Origin: Spirosoma fluviale
GTDB taxonomy: Bacteria; Bacteroidota; Bacteroidia; Cytophagales; Spirosomataceae
Direction of reading: 5' to 3'
Length of the DNA stretch: 13,445 nucleotides
Assembly (NCBI GenBank): GCA_945860325.1
Contig: CAMARL010000037.1
Span: 1-13,445, forward strand
This document shows positions 7,956 to 13,445 of the stretch, piece after piece; within the stretch, counting starts at the first letter, position 1, and every line of letters starts with the position of its first letter. The translations under genes and the position numbers were made by a program. The notes under the pieces were generated by a model, which was given only the letters and a program-made list of their open reading frames with translations, ran no database searches and had not been told where the DNA came from.

Positions 7956-8900
7956 ATGAACCCTCTCAAAATAGCTTCCGCTCAATTTGAAAATAAAAGT
8001 GGCGACAAAGCCTATAACCTCTCGGTGATCGATGAACTAGCTAGAAAAGCAGCTTTAGAAGGCATTGAGGTGCTTTCATTTCATGAATGCTCTATTACTG
8101 GTTACACTTTTGCTTCAAAATTAAACAAAGAGGAATTTTTAGCACTAGCGGAATTTATTCCAGATGGAGCATCTGTTCAAGCTTTAATTAGCATTGCAAA
8201 AAAACATAAAATCATTTTATTGGCAGGCTTATTTGAAAAAGATAAAGAGGATAAAATCTACAAAGCCTATGTATGTGTGGATGGAAATGGGCTTATTGCC
8301 AAATATAGAAAATTAAGCCCCTTTATTAATCAATACATAAGTGCAGGAAATGAATATTGCATTTTTGATTTAAAAGGATGGAAATGTAGCATACTCATAT
8401 GCTATGATAATAATATTTTTGAAAATGTAAGGGCCACAAAATTATTAGGCGCTGAAATTATATTTATGCCACACGTAACCATGTGTACGCCTTCCACCAG
8501 ACCAGGTGCTGGATTTGTTGATCCTACTTTATGGCATAATCGCAATAATGACCCTCTTACACTTAGAAATGAATTTGATAGTTTAAAAGGCAGAGCATGG
8601 CTAATGAAATGGCTACCCTCAAGAGCTTATGACAATGCCGTATTTGTGATCTTCTCTAATCCCATAGGTATGGATGATGATCAATTAAAAAATGGCTGTT
8701 CCATGATTATTGACCCCTTTGGTGATATTATGGCAGAATGCAGAACATTTGATGATGCCTATGTTTCAGCAGAATTAATTCATTCCAATATAGAAAAAGC
8801 AGGAGGTACCCGATACTTAAATGCTAGAAGACCCGAACTTTACAGAGACATCATTGGAAAAGAACATGATGCTATGCTTAAAGTAGCTTGGATGTCTTAG
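7956..8900 (+). CDS. Nitrilase-superfamily (carbon-nitrogen) hydrolase
   Basis: The 314-residue cytoplasmic protein has no signal peptide and opens with LKIASAQFENKSGDKAYNL, the usual first strand of the superfamily. The Glu-Lys-Cys triad is visible: Glu44 in FHECSITGY, Lys119 in YRKLSPF and Cys149 in CSILICYDNNIFENVR. Arg159 and the following GAEIIFMPHV strand also fit. Members hydrolyse nitriles, amides or carbamoyl groups; the long loop at about 175-220 (TRPGAGFVDPTLWHNRNNDP, then LKGRAWLMKWLPSRAYDNAVF) should shape the substrate pocket, but I cannot name the substrate. Length is normal. It stands alone, between an upstream left-half repeat (7745-7860) and a downstream right-half repeat (8963-9012), and converges on the gene ending at 9185. 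Confidence 0.88.
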   Translation: MNPLKIASAQFENKSGDKAYNLSVIDELARKAALEGIEVLSFHECSITGYTFASKLNKEEFLALAEFIPDGASVQALISIAKKHKIILLAGLFEKDKEDKIYKAYVCVDGNGLIAKYRKLSPFINQYISAGNEYCIFDLKGWKCSILICYDNNIFENVRATKLLGAEIIFMPHVTMCTPSTRPGAGFVDPTLWHNRNNDPLTLRNEFDSLKGRAWLMKWLPSRAYDNAVFVIFSNPIGMDDDQLKNGCSMIIDPFGDIMAECRTFDDAYVSAELIHSNIEKAGGTRYLNARRPELYRDIIGKEHDAMLKVAWMS

Positions 8901-8962
8901 ATGTAATTTTCTGCTGCTTGTATTTTTCTAGTTTCCATTTTGTTATTTAATCATTGTTTGGA

Positions 8963-9012
8963 AACATTCCCTAAGAAATAGACTCTGTCGGTCCAATTTT
9001 GCTGACGATTTA
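8963..9012 (+). repeat. Intergenic repeat, copy G: right arm only
   Basis: AACATTCCCTAAGAAATAGA, CTGTCGGTCCAATTTTGCTG and ACGATTTA match 10571-10620 at 47 of 50 positions, the closest match in the window. No left arm lies beside it; the nearest is copy F on the other side of the nitrilase gene. Confidence 0.8.
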
Positions 9013-9044
9013 AACAACGTAATGTAGGGGATTTTGAAAAAAAT

Positions 9045-9081
9045 AGGGTCGTATGTAATTATTAAAACTACATACGACCCT
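9045..9081. terminator. Hairpin terminator between convergent genes
   Basis: AGGGTCGTATGTA (9045-9057) pairs perfectly over 13 bp with TACATACGACCCT (9069-9081) around an 11-nt loop. On the minus strand the hairpin is followed by ATTTTTTTC, a good U-tract, which suits termination of the gene ending at 9185. On the plus strand it is followed by CATTTTAG, so it could also stop nitrilase transcripts. Confidence 0.85.
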
Positions 9082-9184
9082 CATTTTAGTCGAAAATAAA
9101 AGCTTTTACAGAATACCCAAGATCTTGGTTTGTAAAGAGAACAAACTTGTGCGAATGATTACAGGTATTTTGTACTATTGGTTT

Positions 9185-9499
9185 TTATTTTTTGACCAAT
9201 TTGGTAATTTCTAGAACATCGTTCGTGATAGAACCAGTAATGGTTACCTCTTCGCCAACGAATTCTTCTACTTTTTTGGTGTCTTTGATGGAATAAACTT
9301 TATCACCACTGACAAAAACAATTTTAGCGCCTTTCTTTACGCAATCTTTTGCACAAGCGGCATGACCTTTACCATTGCCTTTAACTCCGCATTTATCATC
9401 AGAGATAAATCCAGTCCACTCTCCTTTGTCAAATGCGTTGGCAGCTGTGAAGAAAAAAACGACAACGGAAAGCATTAAGTACTTTTTCATATTTTTCAT
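9185..9499 (-). CDS. Small secreted protein with a Cys/His cluster, DUF5818-like
   Basis: The product has 104 residues: a signal peptide in 1-22 (MKKYLMLSVVVFFFTAANA), then a compact domain beginning EWTGFISDDKCG. ATG codons at 9499 and 9490 both keep the signal peptide, so the start is uncertain by three residues. Cys37, His46, Cys49 and Cys53 fall in DKCGVKGNGKGHAACAKDC, and could form disulfides or a metal site; this is inference. The remainder (KIVFVSGDKVYSIKD, EEVTITGSI) reads as beta strands, perhaps a small OB-like barrel. I recall similar small exported proteins with WTGxISDxxCG in several phyla, tentatively DUF5818, with no known function. It is monocistronic, with a strong terminator about 105 bp beyond its stop codon. 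Confidence 0.8.
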   Translation of the reverse strand: MKNMKKYLMLSVVVFFFTAANAFDKGEWTGFISDDKCGVKGNGKGHAACAKDCVKKGAKIVFVSGDKVYSIKDTKKVEEFVGEEVTITGSITNDVLEITKLVKK

Positions 9500-9698
9500 A
9501 TTTATGTTTTTTTATGTTCAAATATAAATATTTTTTTATTAAATGATACTTTTTAATGTATTTCGTCAAAATATAAATTGTCATCAATCATTGGACACTC
9601 CATAAGTTGTATTTGAAGTGATTTAAATTTAATTTAAAAAATTCTAAACCTCCCCTTCCCTAATTTTACTCAGAATTTACAATCAAACTTTGAAAAAT

Positions 9699-10403
9699 TT
9701 ACTTCTTTGTAAATACCAAAAAATGTTGCCAAGGAAGGTTGGTTATATTTTTTTCAAATGTAAAGCCTGCTATTTTTAATTCTTTGATGGCCTGGGCTTC
9801 ACTCAATTTGTGAATTGTTTTGATAGGCACTGTTGCATCCTCGGCTCTAAACTCTACTAATACCAGTTTTCCCCCAGGTTTCAATACAGTAAACATCGAT
9901 AGCGCCATTTCATAGGGGTAAGAAAACTCGTGGTAAACGTCCACCAATAAAATTAAGTCGATAGCGTTTTCAGGCAAAGGAACATTTTTTTCTGTGCTAA
10001 GCACCGGCACAATTCGGGAAAGATTTTCCCGCTTGATTCTTGCATGTAAATAGGCAATCATTTCTGGCTCCACATCTACTGCAAATACTTTGCCGTTACC
10101 TACCATTTTTGAAAGTAATGCGCTGTGATAGCCACTTCCCGCCCCAATATCGGCAATAACCATTCCCGGTTTTACGGCTAAGTTTTTTAATAATAGGGAT
10201 GAATTTTCTTCGATTTCCCTTTCCTTTCTTTCGAGCCAATCAATTCCAAAATGACTCATCACTTGGGCAATTTGTCTACCCATATACCATTTATTGATGC
10301 CATTAGGATCTCCTGCTTTTATTTTATAAAGTTCCTGACCCATTGAATTAATGGAAAGGGGTAAAAAAGCGAAAAGCAGAAAAATAGATTTTATTGAAAC
10401 CAT
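9699..10403 (-). CDS. Class I SAM-dependent methyltransferase with apparent signal peptide
   Basis: The 234-residue product begins with MVSIKSIFLLFAFLPLSINS, then MGQ, a typical Sec signal peptide, and continues with a leader segment (MGRQIAQVMSHFGIDWLERK) before a Rossmann-type methyltransferase fold. SAM-binding motif I is VIADIGAGSGYHS (82-94), the acidic residue at the end of strand 2 is Asp110 in VFAVDVEPEM, and strand 4 carries DLILLVDVYHEF (149-160). LKPGGKLVLVEF (174-185) is the usual strand-5 turn. The substrate is not evident. Export is puzzling because SAM is cytoplasmic; an uncleaved anchor facing the cytoplasm is an alternative reading. No methionine between the signal and the domain gives a better soluble start, except perhaps Met41. 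The gene is monocistronic and diverges from the hydroxyproline cluster. Confidence 0.85.
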   Translation of the reverse strand: MVSIKSIFLLFAFLPLSINSMGQELYKIKAGDPNGINKWYMGRQIAQVMSHFGIDWLERKEREIEENSSLLLKNLAVKPGMVIADIGAGSGYHSALLSKMVGNGKVFAVDVEPEMIAYLHARIKRENLSRIVPVLSTEKNVPLPENAIDLILLVDVYHEFSYPYEMALSMFTVLKPGGKLVLVEFRAEDATVPIKTIHKLSEAQAIKELKIAGFTFEKNITNLPWQHFLVFTKK

Positions 10404-10731
10404 GGTTGATTTTTAAAATTTATTAGCCAAATAAATGACAATGTAAGTCTTCAAGCAATTTTTACTTTTACAAAAGGAGTTTTTCACTGTACGTCTTCAA
10501 ACTAAAGTGGAATTTTTTAAAAGAGTGTTTCACGCAGATTCGAATTTAGCATTAATTTCATTTTAAATAAAACACTCCCTAAGAAATAGACTTTATCGGT
10601 CCAATTTTGCTGACGATTTACAAAGATAAATAAGGCATATGATTATGATTTAGAACGGGGTTTGGTAGGATAATTCAGTAGTTTTTTTGTACATTAGAAT
10701 TTAGTAAATAAATTAAATAAATTTTAATCCT
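10404..10731. other. Divergent intergenic region upstream of the hydroxyproline cluster
   Basis: It contains repeat copy D (10492-10615). Promoters for the methyltransferase gene and for the hydroxyproline cluster must lie here, but no sure -33/-7 pair was found; the 10660-10691 stretch (TTTGG then a T-run ending TTTG) is a weak candidate. No regulator gene is present in the gap. Confidence 0.5.
10492..10615 (+). repeat. Intergenic palindromic repeat, copy D (complete short form, 124 bp)
   Basis: This is the best-preserved copy. It opens CGTCTTCAAACTAAAGTGGA, then AGAGTGTTTCACGCAG, centre TTCGAATTTAGCATTAATTT, then AAAACACTCCCTAAGAAATA, ATCGGTCCAATTTTGCTGAC and a final G. The reverse complement of the right end begins CGTCAGCAAAATTGGAC, matching the left-end consensus CGTCATCAAACTA (as in copy E), and GAGTGTTT pairs with AAACACTC, so the entire element is an imperfect inverted repeat. 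No open frame is inside. Confidence 0.8.
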
Positions 10732-11646
10732 ATGGCAATTGCATGGAAAGGGGTATTTCCCGCGGTAACCACAAAGTTTACATCTGATGATCAATTGGAT
10801 CTTGATTTATTCAAGAAAAATTTGAAGGCCCAATTAGATGCTGGTGTAAATGGTATCATATTAGGCGGCACTTTAGGGGAAGCTAGCGTTTTAAATAATG
10901 AAGAAAAAGAAATTTTAGTTAAAGAAACTTTGACATTTGTGAATGGCAAAGTACCTGTAGTCATTAATATAGCAGAAGGAAGTACTAGTGTAGCCGTTGC
11001 ATTAGCGAAAAATGCAAAATTATGGGGTGCGCAAGGATTGATGTTATTGCCTCCAATGCGTTACAAATCAGATCATCGTGAAACGGTGCAGTATTTTAAA
11101 GATATTGCTGCAAGCACTGACTTGCCAATCATGATTTACAATAATCCAGTAGATTATAAAATTGATGTAACCATTGAAATGTTTGCAGAACTGGCATCAG
11201 TGCCTACGATACAAGCAATTAAAGAGTCAACACGAGATGTTACTAATGTAACAAGATTACGCAATGCATTTGGAGATCGCTTTAGTATTTTATGTGGCGT
11301 GGATACATTAGCCTTGGAAGAAATTTTATTAGGCGCTGATGGTTGGGTTGCTGGTCTGGTATGTGCATTTCCTGCAGAAACAGTTGCCATATTTAAATTA
11401 GCAAAAGCGGGTAAAATTCAAGAAGCTATACATATATATAGATGGTTTATGCCATTGTTGGAATTAGATATTCATGCTAAATTAGTTCAGTATATCAAAT
11501 TTGCAGAATCTAAAACGGGCATTGGTTCTGAAACTGTGCGTCGTCCAAGACTAGTATTAGAAGGAGAAGAGCGTAAAAGAATCGAATCAATTATTGATAC
11601 GGGCTTGAAAAATAGACCCACACTTCCTGAATACTTAAGTTTATAA
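10732..11646 (+). CDS. Dihydrodipicolinate synthase family protein, likely 1-pyrroline-4-hydroxy-2-carboxylate deaminase
   Basis: The 304-residue protein is a class I aldolase-type TIM barrel. Family landmarks are GGTLGEASVL (45-54, the GTTGE-like substrate loop), the catalytic Tyr136 in MIYNNPVDY, the Schiff-base Lys164 in AIKESTRDV, and the GVDTLALEEILLGADGW segment (189-205). Length is standard. DapA itself makes a lysine precursor, but this gene is followed by a 4-hydroxyproline epimerase and a D-amino-acid dehydrogenase. In the known bacterial trans-4-hydroxyproline pathway a DapA-family enzyme converts 1-pyrroline-4-hydroxy-2-carboxylate to alpha-ketoglutarate semialdehyde with release of ammonia, so that role is inferred from context. 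The gap to the next gene is 203 bp and holds a terminator-like hairpin, so the cluster may not be one transcript. Confidence 0.88.
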   Translation: MAIAWKGVFPAVTTKFTSDDQLDLDLFKKNLKAQLDAGVNGIILGGTLGEASVLNNEEKEILVKETLTFVNGKVPVVINIAEGSTSVAVALAKNAKLWGAQGLMLLPPMRYKSDHRETVQYFKDIAASTDLPIMIYNNPVDYKIDVTIEMFAELASVPTIQAIKESTRDVTNVTRLRNAFGDRFSILCGVDTLALEEILLGADGWVAGLVCAFPAETVAIFKLAKAGKIQEAIHIYRWFMPLLELDIHAKLVQYIKFAESKTGIGSETVRRPRLVLEGEERKRIESIIDTGLKNRPTLPEYLSL

Positions 11647-11664
11647 TTAATTAAATATTTTATT

Positions 11665-11700
11665 TGGCTATCCCCTTTATTTTTTAATTGGGCATAGCCA
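11665..11700 (+). terminator. Terminator-like hairpin after the DapA-family gene
   Basis: TGGCTAT (11665-11671) pairs with ATAGCCA (11694-11700), and adjoining CCC/GGG pairs lengthen the stem past a bulged C; TTTCTAATTTT follows. It lies 19 bp after the stop codon, and could stop or attenuate transcription before the epimerase gene. Confidence 0.7.
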
Positions 11701-11742
11701 TTTCTAATTTTCTGAATTAAATTATTTGATAACAACTATTAT

Positions 11743-11782
11743 AAAACACTCCTTTAGGGAATACCGCTATAGTTTGATGACG
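11743..11782 (-). repeat. Intergenic repeat, copy E: inverted left arm
   Basis: AAAACACTCCTTTAGGGAAT followed by ACCGCTATAGTTTGATGACG matches the reverse complement of the copy D left arm (10492-10531) at about 31 of 40 positions. It is the only inverted copy seen and lies inside the hydroxyproline cluster, between the DapA-family gene and the epimerase gene. Confidence 0.6.
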
Positions 11783-11849
11783 TGCAAGCATATAATTTTC
11801 TAAATAGAAGTTCGAGGATTAAAACATTAAATACCATTGGGTAAATTTT

Positions 11850-12902
11850 ATGGCAGCAGTAAAACCAATCAGTTCAGAAAATTTCGGTCATTACCAATTA
11901 TCGGGTTCCATATTTAAATGTATTGATGCGCATACTTGTGGTAATCCTGTTCGTGTAGTAGTAAGTGGTGGTCCGGCATTGGAAGGGAATACAATGAGTG
12001 AAAAGCGCCAACATTTTTTAAAGGAATATGATTGGATCAGAAAAGGATTAATGTTTGAACCAAGAGGACATGACATGATGAGTGGTAGTATTTTATATCC
12101 GCCGCATGATCCAGCAAATGATGTTGCTGTTTTATTTATTGAAACTAGTGGTTGCTTACCGATGTGTGGACATGGCACGATTGGTACCATTACGGTTGCT
12201 ATTGAGGCTGGTTTGATACAACCTAAAGTGCCTGGAAAAATTAGGATGGAAGCACCAGCCGGATTGGTGCTAATTGATTACAGCATGGAAGGCAAAAAAG
12301 TAAGTTCGGTGAAGTTGACCAATGTGCCTTCCTTTTCAGCTGCCGAAAATTTAAAAATACAATGCCCTGATTTAGGGGAATTAAATATTGATGTTTGTTA
12401 TGGTGGTAATTATTATGCCATTGTTGAAGTGCAAGAAAATTTTAAAGGGATTGAAAATTATACTGCTGGGCAATTAATTGCTTGGAGTGGGGAATTGCGT
12501 CAACGCATTAACGCTGCGCATACATTTGAACATCCTTTCGATCCCACCATTAATTCATGTTCTCATATTTTGTGGACTGGAAAAGTATTGGATGAAAAAA
12601 ATACGGCAAGAAACGCGGTTTTTTATGGTGATAAAGCCATTGATCGCTCCCCCTGCGGAACAGGTACATCGGCAAGATTAGCCCATTGGTATTCGAAAGG
12701 TAAATTAAAGCAAGGGGAGGCCTTTTTGCATGAAAGTATTATAGGATCAGTTTTTACTGGGAAGGTGGAAGCCATGACTGAAATTGGCGGTAAGGAGGCA
12801 ATTATACCCTCTATTCAGGGTTGGGCCAAGATAATAGGATTTAATACCATATCTATTGATCCCGCTGATGACCCTTATGCAGGCGGTTTTCAAGTGGTAT
12901 AA
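11850..12902 (+). CDS. 4-hydroxyproline 2-epimerase (proline racemase family)
   Basis: The 350-residue protein has the family opening IDAHTCGNPVRVVVSGGP (25-42) and both catalytic cysteines of a true racemase/epimerase: Cys106 in LPMCGHGTIGT and Cys269 in DRSPCGTGTSARLA. The second Cys separates it from trans-3-hydroxyproline dehydratases, which have Thr there. It should interconvert trans-4-hydroxy-L-proline and cis-4-hydroxy-D-proline in the cytoplasm without a cofactor. Length is slightly above the typical 310-345, mainly from an N-terminal extension of about 20 residues (MAAVKPISSENFGHYQLSGS); a later start is not offered by an in-frame ATG before the conserved motif. The next gene, a D-amino-acid dehydrogenase-like protein, starts 85 bp downstream and would oxidise the product, so the assignment is well supported by context. 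Confidence 0.93.
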   Translation: MAAVKPISSENFGHYQLSGSIFKCIDAHTCGNPVRVVVSGGPALEGNTMSEKRQHFLKEYDWIRKGLMFEPRGHDMMSGSILYPPHDPANDVAVLFIETSGCLPMCGHGTIGTITVAIEAGLIQPKVPGKIRMEAPAGLVLIDYSMEGKKVSSVKLTNVPSFSAAENLKIQCPDLGELNIDVCYGGNYYAIVEVQENFKGIENYTAGQLIAWSGELRQRINAAHTFEHPFDPTINSCSHILWTGKVLDEKNTARNAVFYGDKAIDRSPCGTGTSARLAHWYSKGKLKQGEAFLHESIIGSVFTGKVEAMTEIGGKEAIIPSIQGWAKIIGFNTISIDPADDPYAGGFQVV

Positions 12903-12987
12903 GCCTTTATTATCCTTTAAAAAATTCCTCTTAATTTATTGGTGAAATGAAGGCAATTTTAACGAAATTCGTGCTTTAATCTATTAT

Positions 12988-13445
12988 ATGAAGGTAGTTG
13001 TACTAGGCGGGGGTGTGATTGGATTAAGTAGCGCTTATTATTTACAAGAAGCGGGACATCAAGTTACAGTCATTGATCAAAATGATATATCAAATAATTG
13101 CTCTTATGGTAATGCTGGATATGTATGTCCTAGTCATTTTATTCCATTAGCAACGCCCGGTATTGTAAAAGAAGGATTAAAGTGGATGCTAAATCCACAA
13201 AGCCCCTTTTATGTTAAACCTAGATTAAGTTTGAGTTTAATGCAATGGGGTTTAAAGTTTATGCAAATGGCCACCGCTGAAAATGTAGATAAGGCTGCCA
13301 TTCCTTTAAAAGATTATGCCATGTTGAGCCAACATTGTTATGAAGAATGGGCCAAACTTCCTCAATTCAAATTTGCCTATGAACATAAAGGCTTATTAGA
13401 GATATTTCAAACTGAAAAAGTGGCAGAGCATGCACATCATACAGT
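12988..13445 (+). CDS. FAD-dependent D-amino-acid (D-hydroxyproline) dehydrogenase, 5' part
   Basis: The frame opens at the ATG at 12988 and runs off the right edge; 152 complete codons are visible. The N-terminus MKVVVLGGGVIGLSSAYYL carries the GGGVIG dinucleotide-binding turn (7-12), and Asp30 in VTVID closes the FAD-binding beta-alpha-beta unit. Continuing CSYGNAGYVCPSHFIPLATP is characteristic of DadA-like D-amino-acid dehydrogenases of the DAO superfamily, including the small-molecule dehydrogenase that oxidises cis-4-hydroxy-D-proline to 1-pyrroline-4-hydroxy-2-carboxylate. That substrate is inferred from the two preceding genes. Spacing of 85 bp from the epimerase suggests co-transcription. 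The C-terminal substrate-binding half is not visible, so subfamily assignment is tentative. Confidence 0.88.
   Translation, partial: MKVVVLGGGVIGLSSAYYLQEAGHQVTVIDQNDISNNCSYGNAGYVCPSHFIPLATPGIVKEGLKWMLNPQSPFYVKPRLSLSLMQWGLKFMQMATAENVDKAAIPLKDYAMLSQHCYEEWAKLPQFKFAYEHKGLLEIFQTEKVAEHAHHT

Noticed and set aside
2024..11782. The repeats as integron attC sites with gene cassettes
   Set aside because: The copies are palindromic and lie between genes, but the ends do not show the RYYYAAC/GTTRRRY core pair, gene orientations are mixed, and no integron integrase is present.

Overview
The window is AT-rich and looks like a chromosomal stretch from the Bacteroidota, probably a Chitinophagaceae/Sphingobacteriia-type bacterium. 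That placement is inferred from the protein types (M14 metallopeptidase with a C-terminal amidotransferase-like domain, CIA30 protein, DUF4172-Fic protein), from Sec signal peptides on many products, and from start codons without clear Shine-Dalgarno sequences. No RNA gene, CRISPR array or intact transposase gene was seen.

Layout. Positions 1-2675 (minus strand) hold a large secreted protein with a glycoside-hydrolase-like appearance, cut by the left edge, and a small CIA30-domain protein. Positions 2684-4840 hold a single Fic (AMP-transferase family) gene with a striking three-half-site operator-like sequence upstream, flanked by two direct repeats of about 254 bp. Positions 4897-7575 encode a secreted M14 zinc peptidase on the minus strand. 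Positions 7956-8900 encode a nitrilase-superfamily hydrolase on the plus strand, facing a small secreted Cys/His-containing protein (9185-9499, minus) across a strong hairpin terminator. Positions 9699-10403 (minus) encode a methyltransferase that carries an apparent signal peptide. From 10732 to the right edge (plus strand) runs a 4-hydroxyproline catabolism cluster: a DapA-family aldolase/deaminase, a two-cysteine 4-hydroxyproline epimerase, and the start of an FAD-dependent D-amino-acid (hydroxyproline) dehydrogenase. In the known pathway the order of action is epimerase, dehydrogenase, deaminase, ending in alpha-ketoglutarate semialdehyde; the next dehydrogenase is presumably outside the window.

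The least ordinary feature is a dispersed intergenic repeat family. Its complete short form (10492-10615) is a 124-bp imperfect palindrome with ends CGTC...GACG and inner arms ending in GAGTGTTT/AAACACTC. At least six loci hold whole or partial copies. In two places a left half and a right half lie on opposite sides of one gene (Fic; nitrilase), as if the gene had been placed inside a repeat copy. At the Fic locus the body of the long form is also duplicated, like attL/attR. Whether this is a MITE-like element, a recombination target or ordinary repeat decay cannot be settled from one window.
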